From positions 3,410,001-3,474,000 of the forward strand of contig JAUKUA010000003.1 in assembly GCA_030549175.1 (NCBI GenBank): a stretch of DNA of 64,000 nt, read 5' to 3'. This DNA comes from Lasiosphaeris hirsuta. Its lineage: Eukaryota > Ascomycota > Sordariomycetes > Sordariales > Lasiosphaeriaceae. Under the pieces are notes generated by a model that was given only the letters and a program-made list of their open reading frames with translations, was not told where the DNA came from and made no database searches. Both the position numbers and the translations under genes were made by a program. Positions within the stretch are counted from its first letter, which is position 1; the number at the start of each line of letters is the position of its first letter. This document shows, piece by piece, positions 43,832 to 55,130 of the stretch.

Positions 43832-45355
43832 CTAGTATCCTACCTCCCGCCTCGCGGGCACCGGCGGCGGAGGCTTCTTTGATCGGCTCGGCGGGGGCGG
43901 GGGCGGCGCCTTGCGCACCCCCAAGCCCGTCCCGTAGCCGTTCACCGCGACATTGCTCGACGTGCGGCTTAGGCTGCTAACACTCGTGGCCGGGCTCGCG
44001 CTACGGTTGCCCCAATCAGGGCTACCGCTACCGTCAGTAGTATCATCATCGCGGTCGGCAAACACATCGTCTCTCGTTGTCACAATGCGACTGACGGGGC
44101 GTAGCTGCCCACGCAGAGAGCCCACGTTGGGGATATTTTGATTGACCGCAAAATTCGAGTTCGAAGTCGAGGCACCCGAGATGCTACCCCTGCCGCGTTC
44201 GCGGTCGAGACTTGCGCCACCTTGGAAAGTACTCAGGTTGCTGTTGGTCTTCGTAAGGGACGGGCGAATGGGCATGTCCTGTTGCTGGTTTTGCGGCTGC
44301 ACCGAGAGGCCAACACGAGAGTTATTGCTGCGGATGGGCATTCGGACGGGTGGGGCGGCTTCGGACTCGGCCTCCTCCTCAGCCTCGTAAATGTTGTTAT
44401 TGTGGCTGTTTGTCCGTGACAGGCGCTCCGTGAAGCTATGCGCCGTATTTGATCGGCTCCTACCGGTCGGCCGTCTTTCGAGTGTGCCGCCGCCGCCATA
44501 GCCGCTCAGCCCGCCAGACGAGGCGGCGGGCCAGTTCTTGCGCGCGCGGCGGAGCTCATCAGCGCACCGCTCATGGTAGTCGAGCTCGGCGTCGAGGAAC
44601 TGCGTCATGTCGCGAACACTGTCGGCTTCGGCATCCCGTATGTCCTGCATGCGGCGCACCACGTCCTCGGAAGACTCCTCGTATTTTGCCTTGGCACTGC
44701 GCAGCTCTTCTTCCAAGCGGAAATCGTCGCGCTTTGCCTTTTGCGTCTTGGTAATGCTTGCGTCGTAGGCTAGTCGGCGGTTCTCAAGCTTCTTGCGGGC
44801 AGCCTGGGGGTATTGTCAGTCGTTGGCTTGAAAAGATGTTGTCATCACGGAGATCTGGGCACATACCTGATACTCTTTCATCATGGCTAGCGATCTCTCG
44901 AGCGATTCGAGCCACGTAGTCGTGGCCTCGTTAACAAATGTCTCTTGCATTCCCGACACCCGCTCGTTGGCACGACCCATTGCTATCAGACAGTTGCCAA
45001 ACTCAGAGTCGGGTTGGAACTCCTCGCCATGGCTAATCATGGTGCGCCCCATGTAGCTAACTGGGAGACTTTTCTCTCGGTCCTCGGAACTCTCGCCGCG
45101 GCGGCCGAGCCACTTGACGTACAGATTCATCGACTTCTGGAGCCGGTCCATGCCTATAAAGGGAGAACAAGTTGTTAGTGCTAGAACCCCGAAGCGGACT
45201 CATGGCGGGGTCCACTCACCATCGAAGCGAAGTGCCATTTCAGTTTCGAGCTGCTTGAAATCTTCGGACATGGCCGTCTTGGCCTCGGCGCCCATCTTCT
45301 CGGCGGTCCATTGGAAGGCGCGGTCGAACTTCTTGGTGATATTCATCTTGGACAT
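43832..45355 (-). CDS. BAR-domain protein with proline-rich SH3-binding tail
   Basis: BAR domains dimerise into a curved coiled coil that binds and shapes membranes, for example in endocytosis. Three exons on the minus strand: 45355-45220, 45153-44867 and 44803-43832, giving 464 residues. The BAR domain covers about residues 1-240: an amphipathic N-terminus (FDRAFQWTAEKMG), FKQLETEMALRFDGMDRLQK, then long helices ending HERCADELRRARKNW. The second half is disordered, rich in Ser, Asn and Gln, with an acidic run (EAEEEAESEAA). It ends in KAPPPPPPSRSKKPPPPVPA, a class of sequence bound by SH3 domains. It may act with Rvs167-type partners, which is inferred. Confidence 0.85.
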
Positions 45356-48300
45356 TGGGGTGGTATCCCGTCTTGGTAGATATGGGTGAAGTTGGGCAAC
45401 GGCTCAACACGAGCAAGAGAGACGAAACCGGACGGAAAGCCGGTTTTTTGTAGGTGTGGCGGGCAGGAGATGATCTCCAACCTCGCTGGTTGTGTTGTGT
45501 TCCCGTGGAGGTTGGACGTGTGTGTCGTGATGTCGTAAGTGGCAGCACAGCGCCTGTGGTTACAGTGGTAGCGCCTGGCTCAGCCAGTGAGTGGTTCGGA
45601 GAGAATGACCGGGATGGCGAGAACAGGAGCAGCAGACAACTTGTGGCAGCTATCGACAGGATGCAAGATCGAGAGAGACAAGAAGGCTAAGAAATTGCCC
45701 GCAGGTTGGGAGGGGAGCGCGATATGTACGAAGTGTGAATGGCAAGTAGGGGAAGGAATGGATGGTCTGGCACCGTCTCCCGTCCATGGACCGTCTGGCA
45801 TGTAGTGGTGGCAACAATACGGATAGCCCCAGTGGATGTATCTTTTCCACTGCGAAACTCGTCAAAACGGGTGAATTGAGATCCCCCAGTCTTATCACTT
45901 GCGGCGGCAGGGGTGTGCCACCCCAACCCCACCTTGACCCAGTCGACCCCAGTCCAAGCGAGCCAGTGATTTCCCAAGTCTCCCACGTTGCCATTCAGTG
46001 CTTGCAGGGCGCTAATCTAGCTTGCAGGGAGGCAGGGGCCAGATCAATGTGCGTCGCTAACAGTGCCGCAGCCAGTTCGCTGGGTGTGCTGTTAATAGCG
46101 GCCATGGGGCAAACAACCCGGCCTGGATGAATTCTTCAGAGGGGTGTGTCGCTTTCCCCAAGCTTGCTGCTTGAAAGAGATGGGGGGGGGGGGGGGGGGA
46201 GTTGCAGTGCGGGATGGAAGTGTCCCAGGAAAGCAATGAGGGCCGATATGAGCGCTACACCATCTCCATGACAATCAGCGTCGCATTTTAATTTTTCAGG
46301 TACGCAGCACGCTGTCGCTACCCAGCATATCGCACCCAGCATATCGCTGGCGGGAGTGAATTTGGTGCAATCCCAGCTGGTGCCTCCCCAACCACTTCAA
46401 CCAATTGTTTAAACGCGCGTTCCTGTTACTGGTCGCGCATGGTATCCGTAGACGCGCGACGTTGTTTTTGGGGGCCCCTCTGGGCCCGCTGCTGGCTGGA
46501 CCTTCCAGTCGCAATAAAGTCGCATCCAAGACCAATTGGCGTGCGCACAAAAAGGGAAGGCGAGTGAAGATGCCGAGCCTTGGCCAACTCACAACACACC
46601 CTCGACGAGGGCCTGTAGGAACGGACGATGGGACGTTTCCTCAGCAGCGGCAGACAGACACTCGCTAGCTCGGATGGGAGTTGTACCATTCGTTGGGCCA
46701 CGTCGGCCGCCTCTCCAAACCCGCCCAAGTCGCCTCACTTCGTCGCGCGTTCCTGGATTTCCCCGCCGAAGCGGCCAACTTGCAACAAAGGAAGCTAACA
46801 AAGTGCAGCAGAAATGCAAGGTTCTGGCCCCATCCGCCGGCTCGCTCTCAGCAAACCAAAGAAACCAGACTCCAATTATAGGGAGGCGCAGCTTGTTTCA
46901 ACCCGACCTGCCTCTGGCGTCTCACAAACCGCGAAGCTTTCTCAGGATGTGTCGCTTGATGGGTCCGATGCGCATTTCGTCAGAACGAGGCCGGGAATTG
47001 CTGAAGCGTCCTTTCGCCAACCTCAACCAGCCTCCTATTCTAGTCGGAACAGCCTGAATGATCTCCGCACTCGTCATTCACCTTCCAATTTGGCCATCTT
47101 GCAGCTGTTGGGACAGCTTGGAGCTCGTTGTCTGCGGAGCATCTGTCCGTATACAACTCATACCCTCCAAAACAGCTTGGAGGCATGGGATGGATTCTGG
47201 GATTCCGGCCCGAAAGGTGGCCGCTCCCACACCTTCGGCTAGAACAGGCGGCTAAGGGCTGTAAGTTTGTTACTCCCTTTTTCTTGGCCCGATAGAAACA
47301 ACAGGTCACGGGTTTACAGCTCACAACTTCACCTTGGAAACGATTGATGAAGTGCTGTGCTGGCGGCCGCCAACTGTGGCCAAGCCGGCTGTCCGCTCCG
47401 AAACGGTGTGATACTGCGACAGGGCTGCCCGCAGTGCCACATCTTCCGCTGTGTGCCCCGGCAGGGCCTGGCCTGTGGACTTTGGGTGGACTTTGGTATG
47501 GGCTCGATGCGTTTCAGCTTCGACACTGCACCTCCGTATCGTCCCTCCCCAACTCGTGTAGGTAGTGTAGAGCCGCAAGTGAGTACCAAAAAACGGGCGA
47601 GCCGCCAGCCCCGTAGTTAGATCTGAAGAATAGCCTTTTGACGCTAGCATGCGTCGGATTGGGTGATCCCTCGAACACGACATGTTGGTCACCGTGGACG
47701 CGAACTCACCGACTGCACCCTCGTGAGCAGCCCCCTGATGCGAGTATTCGTGTTCATCATGATGACAACTCTTCGCAGAACCTGCTTGAAAAGAGCCACG
47801 CCCGGGCTTCCAGATCGCGGTGGAGCCAGATGTCTCGGATGTCGATCATTAGATGCCAAGAATTCAATGCCGTGCAGGGTGTTAGTGATGCGCCCGTTGA
47901 GCGCACGGCCCGACGTCGATGATGGATCGCCACTGGTAATGGAGGGGGTGAGAATGACCAGAAGCCTGGATTCTGGAGGCGACCCTCCTCGAGACAACGG
48001 TTGAAATGAGTACATATGTGTATCATGCAATTCCCCATTCCCCTTTCATTTGCGTACCGCTCAGCGAGACGACGACGCGACACCGTGCGTAGCTCATCCT
48101 AGAGAAACATAAACCTCCATCTGGATTAGACACACGCTGCCCCCGAAAGGCCATCATTGTGTCGTCTTGAACATCTAGTAACCAACTTCCATACCTTTAA
48201 AAGACGCGCGGGAATAATAATCTGCCAATCGTCTCACGACGCGCGTATGCGACCGGTTATGATCACCAGCAAAGTACCTGAGCCGAGGAGCTTAGATATT

Positions 48301-49042
48301 TGCGCTCTCCATTATCTCATCATCCTGACTTACAAAAACACTCGGTCGCCTCTGCTGACTTGGGTTGTTCGTCAAGTTGCTGAAAATTGCGTCGCGACGT
48401 CTCCAAAACCGAGCAACATCTTTACACACCAGCCCCTGTGTAGTTGAACGGATGACGTCAAAGCTCCGGATTGGAGACAAATGGCCCTCGCAAAATCTAA
48501 TAATCACTTGACAGGCTATTAATAGCGATTTTAGGAAGCGCTATTTCCTTTCTTCAAATGGAATCTCACTTGGAAGCCAGGAAGGCCTCGAATAATGACT
48601 ATAGATGAGGCTCGTTCCAAGGCCTCAAAATGCCTCCAATTTTGTTACACGCTGGCTAACAATCAAGGACCTAGGAACTGGGACCTGGGGCCTTGGGCCT
48701 GGGGCCTGAAATGTGCCTCTTAACACATACATGGCCGGGTTCGACGCTGATTTAGTGATCAATGTTGATAAAAATCTAAATTTCCATATACGGCCCGTTA
48801 TGCTTTATTGTTACAGACGCCTCCCTAGGCTGGACCCTCGCCCTGTCCCACTCGAACATGATGCTCGTCGACCAAAACTGCAATACTAAACTTATTGTAT
48901 TTCCACACCGGACCAGCAATTCACTCGCATGCGTCCTGACATGCAGCCAATGTTCATACCTCATACGCCATAAAAATGGGCTTTGTTTTGTTTCGCTCCT
49001 TGCCCTCCTCTCTTGCCAACCTCGGCCTCTGTGACTGATCGC
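45356..49042. other. 3.7-kb spacer without a supported gene
   Basis: Between two BAR-domain genes. Items seen: a G18 tract at 46182-46199, a duplicated GCACCCAGCATATCGC-like element at about 46319-46349 and GGGCCT-like repeats near 48690-48708. Frames up to 173 codons (46536-47057) lack recognisable domains. It may include promoter and leader of the BAR gene at 43.8-45.4 kb. Confidence 0.45.
46182..46199 (+). repeat. G18 homopolymer
   Basis: Eighteen G bases in intergenic DNA. Confidence 0.8.
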
Positions 49043-50171
49043 TCAAACCGTCCCACTGATGCTCAATTCCCTTATCTCCTGCAGTACCTGCTCGACTCTG
49101 CTATCAAGCTGGCCCTGAGCATACTGCTCGCGCGTGTCAGCGTCAAGGTATTGTTGGACCTGGGCCATACGGCTGTAGGCCTCTGCGCAAAAGCGAAGCT
49201 GGATCTTGACGAGGGCCTCGAATGAGGGGTCTAGGTAGGGCACGCGCAGGTCGATGAGCTGTGGCAACTCGGTGCACAGCTGCTCGTTGAGCTGCTCGTA
49301 TGCCGCCTTGGCCATATCCATTTCCTTTTCGGCGCGCGGCAGCTTGGTCACGTCCTTGTCAGGTTTTTCAACCAACTTCTTGACCTTGGCGCGCAGGGCG
49401 TCATAGTCGAGAAGTTTGTGCCCGCGTTTCTTGATGCCTGTGGGGGGTGTTAGGAATTGGGAGGGGGCTAGGGATGGGAGAGAGCGCGCAGCGTACACTC
49501 GTTCACGTCAGGGAAATAGGCGCAAAACCGGCCGATAGGCTCTAGCACCGTCGTCCGGTATGGCCCGTCAAGCGCCTTGATCGTCTCGGCATCGAGGTCC
49601 TCTACGGCCTGCTTGTAGCTCCTGCTGACTCCGTCCTTGGCGCCGGCGTCCCCATAAAACGCATCGATCGTCTCGGCAATTCGCATTTGTGAAGCCGTCA
49701 TCGCTGTCACGCACTCTTGTCAGCAGAGTCCCCCTGGCCCCCTAAAGCTGGTCGGAAACTGGGAGCTCCGTACCTCGCAACGAATCGAGGTATCCTTTTG
49801 CCTCCTTCTGTAACCGCAGCGATGCTGCCTCCATGGTTCGGAATCGCCTGTTGCGCAAATGCTCAGCACAGGCCCCCCTTTCACAAGTATTATCGTGCGA
49901 CCTACCTCTCCTCGACTTCATAATCGCGGTCATTTGTTTTCTCGACATGGCCTGTTTGTGCGGTCGCGTGTCAGCGGAGAACGCTATCTCGGGACGTCTT
50001 GGCGGAAAGGTGGGAGAGATTGTTGAAATTGGAGGCGACTGACCTGTCTTCATCATTACCTGCGTCGTTGCGCGGTTGACATTCTTCTTGAAGCCTGGGT
50101 CATATGTCAGACTCGACTGGCAGAGGTGAATAGTGAGGCCATCGTGGGGTTGGCATACCCGCCCACGACAT
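49043..50171 (-). CDS. hob3: BAR-domain protein of the Hob3/Rvs161 (amphiphysin) type
   Basis: Ortholog-like to yeast Rvs161 and fission yeast Hob3, which bind membranes at actin patches and the septum. Six exons on the minus strand: 50171-50159 (MSWAG only), 50094-50044, 49951-49906, 49847-49774, 49703-49497 and 49437-49043, giving 261 residues, close to the 264 of Hob3. The short first exon is supported because it restores the invariant MSWAGFKKNVNRATTQVMMK start. Other conserved parts are RRFRTMEAASLRLQKEAKGY, MTASQMRIAETIDAFYGD, RFCAYFPDVNECIKKR and YLDPSFEALVKIQLRFCAEA. Introns are 52-92 nt apart from the 59-nt last one, and all keep frame. The protein is the BAR domain alone, with no SH3 domain. 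Confidence 0.95.
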
Positions 50172-50944
50172 GATGGGCAACTGTCGGATCGCGCGGTGGG
50201 GGTGCTGCTTCGGGTCCCGAGGACGATAAAGGGAGCGGAGACCACGGATGCTGGTGATAGTGGCTTCGCTGCTAGAATCTGATGCTTTCAAATCTGTATC
50301 GTGGGGTGCGTTGCGCTGGAGATCCGTTGATCGTCGAGAGAGTTGGTAGATTCCTGAGTTCTTGGTGCGGGATCCTTGTCTTGCCTGGCTGGGAATCGTC
50401 GGAGGGTGACGACGTTGATTGTGGCGGTGCTGGCGGTCCTGATGGTGCTGTGGATAAGTTTGCGGCTTCCCCGCAGGTTTGGCTACCACTGCTGCCTGCC
50501 GGCAGAGGCACACTCACAGAAGCACAGACGACGTCACGTCAGCCCCAAGACGCCACAATTGGAATTAGTGTGCTCTACTAGCCCTTCGCCGTGTGGAGTC
50601 ATCGCCTGGCGCATGGGGACGGCCCACGGCTCAGCGGCCGCCAGCAGCTGACAGATCCAAGACCTTGTGTTTTCTAGCTTTCTCTGGAACCAGTGCTGCT
50701 AAATCCTCAATTTCAAGCTTTTTTTCTTCCTTTCTTTCGGTATCGAGTCACATCTCGGAAAGGCTATGCCTCGGAGTATATAAGAGGCGCAGGTCCCGGT
50801 CAAGTGTGGTATGTTCTCTCTCTATTGCACACTCACCCTCCCATGCAACCGCGACTTGCGCCATTGGTCCTCAACCCAAGCACTGGACAGCGAAAGAGAA
50901 CAAAAACCACCCAAACTCAAACTTTAAACGCACAGCCCACGACA
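50172..50944. other. Divergent promoter region
   Basis: 0.77 kb between the Hob3-type gene and the peptidyl-tRNA hydrolase gene. It contains a TATA-like element at 50770-50782 and the frame-open 5' leader of the hydrolase. Confidence 0.55.
50770..50782 (+). promoter_or_regulatory. Candidate core promoter (TATA element)
   Basis: CTCGGAGTATATA lies 163 bp before the peptidyl-tRNA hydrolase start; the same 13 bases precede the dienelactone hydrolase gene. Confidence 0.4.
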
Positions 50945-51559
50945 ATGTCGATCCGGCGAATTCTCATAGTCTCCCTCGGGAATCCCGGCCAGTACCGTGA
51001 CACCTTCCACTCGGTTGGACACATGGCGCTTGAATCGCTCCAACGGAGGATCCCCGCCGAACAACCATCGTTCGCAAGCCAGCGCCACGGCAAGAAGGCT
51101 GTTCTCACCTCGGCCGGGCGCAAATACATACTCCTCCAGAGCCCAACGCTCATGAATGTAACAGGTCCCTGGCTGGCGAAGGCGTACAAAGAATATTTGG
51201 TGGACGAGGGGCTCAGTCCGGCCGAGGTTGGGCTTGTGCTCGTGCACGACGACCTCGAGGAGGAACTCGGCGCCGTCAAAATCCGCCAATGGACACGCAG
51301 CCACCGAGGCCACAACGGCGTGAAAAGCGTACTGGCGAGCCTACGGCCCGATGCCCAAAGCCCACCGTGGGCACGCATATCCGTGGGCATCGGCCGGCCG
51401 GCCGAACGGGACCAGTCCGTCGTATCCGACTTCGTGCTCAGCAAAATGCCGAAACATGCGAAAGGAGTGATTGACGAAAAGGCAAGCCGGTCGTTAATCG
51501 ATGCGCTTATCGAGCTAGAGAGGAAATGGGAAGCTTTGGCGCCCAAGACGGATGGGTAA
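50945..51559 (+). CDS. pth1: Peptidyl-tRNA hydrolase (Pth1 type)
   Basis: Cleaves the ester bond of peptidyl-tRNAs dropped from ribosomes; Pth1 in fungi is usually linked to mitochondria. A single exon gives 204 residues. Conserved sites are visible: IVSLGNPGQYRDTFHSVGH with the Asn of LGNPG and the catalytic His of TFHSVGH, LLQSPTLMNVTG, the Asp of LVLVHDDLEEELG and the Asn of RGHNGVKS. The C-terminus has the family's helical end (VVSDFVLSKM). The frame is open back to 50693, but the start MSIRRILIV was chosen because the family begins there and a CA-rich leader precedes it; an upstream start might add a targeting sequence. Confidence 0.93.
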   Translation: MSIRRILIVSLGNPGQYRDTFHSVGHMALESLQRRIPAEQPSFASQRHGKKAVLTSAGRKYILLQSPTLMNVTGPWLAKAYKEYLVDEGLSPAEVGLVLVHDDLEEELGAVKIRQWTRSHRGHNGVKSVLASLRPDAQSPPWARISVGIGRPAERDQSVVSDFVLSKMPKHAKGVIDEKASRSLIDALIELERKWEALAPKTDG

Positions 51560-52099
51560 GGGCATTATAGGCAAGGCAACCCAAATATAATATACCATGT
51601 GATACCCCCTTTACTTTCCCTGCGTATTTTGCAACTTCTGGGTAGATACGGCTTCAGCAACGTGGATATTGTAATGTGGGCAACCCGTCTTCTTATGCAG
51701 CATTGGCCTGTCTGTCCCGCTTGGCCCATGTTGAACAACAGAAAAGCAAAGCGAGGCCGAGGTACGAAACTAGAATGGGGCGACAATATCGAACCTCAGG
51801 AAAGTTAGACCGCTATTCAGTGCTCCGTGGTTCTCGATTTCACCAATAAGCACTAGCCACAAGACCTCGCTGCAGCCTACAGCCTTCCAATATCATGGCC
51901 ATTGCAGAGCTTAGCCCAGTGCCTTGCAACGACGCCAACACATGGCCGGCAAACCGCTCGCTTGGCCACCCGCCTCAGCCAGCATCGCCATCGCAGCATA
52001 GGAGCATACACCAGCACGCACCATCACTATTCGCCGGCAGCCGGTAGCCCGCACCCACCACCCGCGTTCGCACAATAGAGCCATAGTCGGGCCTGCAAT
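51560..52099. other. Intergenic, no supported gene
   Basis: 0.54 kb between the hydrolase and the NACHT relic; it may hold the lost 5' end of the latter. Confidence 0.45.
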
Positions 52100-53945
52100 G
52101 CGCCTGGGCTGTTCTTTCGTTTGTCAGCTTCGCAAGTAGTCTTTTGTCAGGCGCCTACAAGGTCTACACGGGCGCGTCGGGCCTGCCTAGGGCCCACAGC
52201 CAAAGACCTACAGCTCGTTGCCGGAAGCCTGAAGACTCTCAGTAGTAGGTGACATAGCAAAGAGGCCACCGCTTACGAACTTGGCTGTGCCAAAGACTGA
52301 TGCTGACATCGATGAGCTATCTCGCGCCTGCGAGCCAGACTGCCGGCTATGTTGGCGGCAGCTATCAACGACATTTGCCAACACCCTGACGGTGGCCCAT
52401 CCGCGTGGTCAAATTTTCGGGCAGCTCTAAGAACGGTCTAGGGTAAACGCGATGTTGAGGAGCTGCCAGCTCGGCTGGACAGCTATCAATAGCAACTACA
52501 AATTCTCATCTCTGCAGTAACTCGGTGAGAAGCCAGCCCCTTCAAAACCTCCGGTCCTGTGATTGACAAGACGTTCATCCCTCAGTCTTGAGGTGCAGAC
52601 GATGAGAAGTCAGCAGGCAAAAAACATATAACCGAGTCTACAAGTCTGGCTTCGGAAGTCCAGGACGTTGCCCGAAAACTTGCGGAAACCATTGAGCAAA
52701 ACGAGTCCTGGCAAGCCAGCGTTTTGCAAAGTACGAAGGAATCGCCAGGAACAACGAAGCTGACCTCCCGCGCAATCATCAATCAGCCGAGGCCCTCGGC
52801 GCGTCTCGGAGCTGGCCAATTTCCTTGTCGACAACTTCACATCCAGTTTGTTAGAAGAGCTCCGAGACCAAGAGATGGAGGACCGGTGCGAAGCAGTTCC
52901 CAATCGCATGCCGACACCCCCTACACTGGATACCAGAGCCTCCACAGCACGGCCAGGACTGGTCTAACTTCGTTCATTGGCTCGGAGACAGCACCGAGGA
53001 TCAGGGAAGCCGGTGTCGGGGAAGTCGACCCTCATAAAGTTTATCATTGACGCCAAAAACACTATCTGGTGGCTGGAGAGAGGAGCCGGAACAAACCATA
53101 CTGCTGCTTTCGTTCTATTGCTGGAGTTCGGGGATTAAGAGGCAAATAAGCCAAATTGGTCTCCTGCGCCAGTTGCTGTTCGAAGCTGTCAGCAAGCACC
53201 CCACTCCGGCCGTCCCTGGCCAGTTTTCGAGGATGCGTTCGTGCAGAAGTCAAGCCCGAGAATGAAGAAGCTGACTGAGGTCGACATTCAAACCTGCATA
53301 ACCGCCAAGCTGGGTGAGAATCGGGAGTTTCAAGCACTACGAAGCCTGGGCGACAATGGGGCGCGTGGTCTGATAGAAGGTGCTATAGATAATGCAAAGG
53401 GGGTCTTTCTATGGGTCTATTCTGTAGCACGGCTGCTGCTCGAGGCATCTTCTAACGGAGAGCCACTCTCGGAGCTATGTGTGCTTGTGGATAGCCTCCC
53501 CCCTGACCTTACCGCCCTGTTTGACAAGATATTGTTACCATTGCAAGAAAACGAGAAACAGTTTCGCAAAACAAGCGAGCTAATACAGTTTGTTCGAGCT
53601 TCCGTCAAGCTGACCAGAGTCCTAGAGCTGTCTTTCGCCGAGGAGGCTGATACAGAATTTGCCTTTGGACTTGCAGTGCGGCCACCCAGCTACACGGCAG
53701 AAGAAGCAAGATCCGAGGTGCTTAGACGCCACGTCACGGCCTACTCTAAAGTGCCTCCTCGAGGTGAGAAGGCGGTGCCATGTCCTCATGTCCCAGCCAA
53801 ATGTCGAATTCATTCATCGAACGGTTGGAGGCCACATCGAGGAGAGCTGTGTGGTCGAGGCTTGTCAACGCCACGGGAAAGGTTTGATCCCAATCTACGG
53901 CTCTCCCTCGCCCACATTGCACGAATCAAGACGTTTCCCTAGGAC
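52100..53945 (+). pseudogene. NACHT-type NLR (STAND NTPase) pseudogene
   Basis: Fungal NLRs with NACHT domains act in heterokaryon incompatibility and immunity-like responses. Here only a decayed copy remains. In changing frames one reads VLSFVSFASSLLSGAYKVYT (52110 on), DADIDELSRACEPDCRLC and LVDNFTSSLLEELRDQEMED. These are followed by the Walker A-like VSGKSTLIKFIID (about 53015), SFYCWSSGIKRQISQIGLLR and then the longest intact piece (53241 to about 53750). This last piece includes LTEVDIQTCITAKLGEN and GVFLWVYSVARLLLEASSNG. Stops and frameshifts separate the pieces. No repeat domain (WD40, ankyrin, TPR) is visible after it. Confidence 0.8.
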
Positions 53946-55130
53946 ATCAAATAGGGCTCGGCTGCGGAACACTACGGCGACGAGCAACCACACATAGGGA
54001 ATATGATCGTGTTCGAGGCAGTTACCTATGAAAGCGCTAGGGGGCTTGACTCGTCACGCGAAGAAGTTGAAAGGCAAGCTTAGGTTCCGATAGGAATGTC
54101 GGGAAGCACACAACAGAGCTGGTGGCGAGGTAAAGTCACTCATTCATGAGGTCCCTATTCTCATAACAACCTCTTTCCTTTTCCATGTCTTCTCCTTTTC
54201 GTCGCCTACTAGTTCCACCCAGCGACCTGTGAGCACGAATCCGGGTACCTGGTGTCAAGATATCCTGTATCCTCATCTTCCTGCGTGGCAAGGTTTTCAC
54301 AGCTGATAATAAATTACTAGTATTTTGGTGCTTTGCCTACGAGATGGCCCCTGATTGCCAATGCACGAGCTCAAAGTTGCGAGTAGATCCTAAATCTGTC
54401 GCATATCCTTTTGCAAAGTCTCGCGGTGGTCACCACGGTGCCTGGTGTGTCGGGTGTGGCGATGTCCAGGAGCCTTCCGTGGGTGAATGGCCTATCCGTA
54501 GCTGCACCCCCCTCGTTTGACCCAGGATCAATTATTGGTGCTCCTGTGGGATGTGATAGTGGCCCGATATCCGGCCTGGTCAAGCGGCTGGCGGGATGGC
54601 CCTTGTCCTCACGGCCCGTGGCGCAACCATGACACTGGACTGGGAGCCTCGTCGCGCGTGAGGGGGATGGCCTGACAGATTTCTTGTTCGGGTGCTTTCG
54701 AGTTTGCCTTGGGTTTTTTGGCTTGAGAGATGCCTCTAAAGGGCGATTTACGGGGACTCAGCCCTCTGCGAGAATAAGGGGCCAAGCCAAGAGCTGGAGA
54801 CGTGGCTTGCAGCGAACCAGGCGCGGGGGAAATGAGCTGGCTCTTGGTGGCTCACATCCCGGCCGGCCTGGCGGTTACAGACCGTGAGTGTATACACCTA
54901 GCAGTCCGCCTCGACGCCAAAATCGCGACCGTGGAGGCTTTGCACCCACGGCACCCATGGCACCCATGGCGCCCATGGCACCCATGGCACCCATGCTACC
55001 GACAGCCGTTGTTGGGGTGGTGCGATTGAAATACCTACATAATGGGACGAATCCGCCGGCACTGGAACCGCCCGAGTGCTTCCCTGGTTCACGTCGATAT
55101 TGGATTTGAAGCCATCCGTACATCTCCAAA
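53946..55130. other. Spacer upstream of the Cys-rich membrane gene
   Basis: 1.2 kb. It holds a 9-bp minisatellite at 54943-54996. A signal-like sequence MSWLLVAHIPAGLAVT at about 54832 followed by a GTGAGT donor could be the true first exon of the next gene. Confidence 0.45.
54943..54996 (+). repeat. 9-bp minisatellite CACCCATGG
   Basis: Six tandem units: CACCCACGG, CACCCATGG twice, CGCCCATGG, CACCCATGG, CACCCATGC. It would lie in the first intron if the upstream signal exon is used. Confidence 0.88.

Noticed and set aside
46536..47057. 173-codon open frame on the plus strand
   Set aside because: No recognisable domain and an Arg/Ser/Pro-rich composition; overlapping frames on both strands are equally open.
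50917..51546. 209-codon open frame on the minus strand
   Set aside because: Antisense to the peptidyl-tRNA hydrolase gene, whose catalytic residues are all visible.
53659..53997. 112-codon open frame overlapping the NACHT relic
   Set aside because: It follows a frameshift in the relic and is Arg/Pro/His-rich; not a separate gene.
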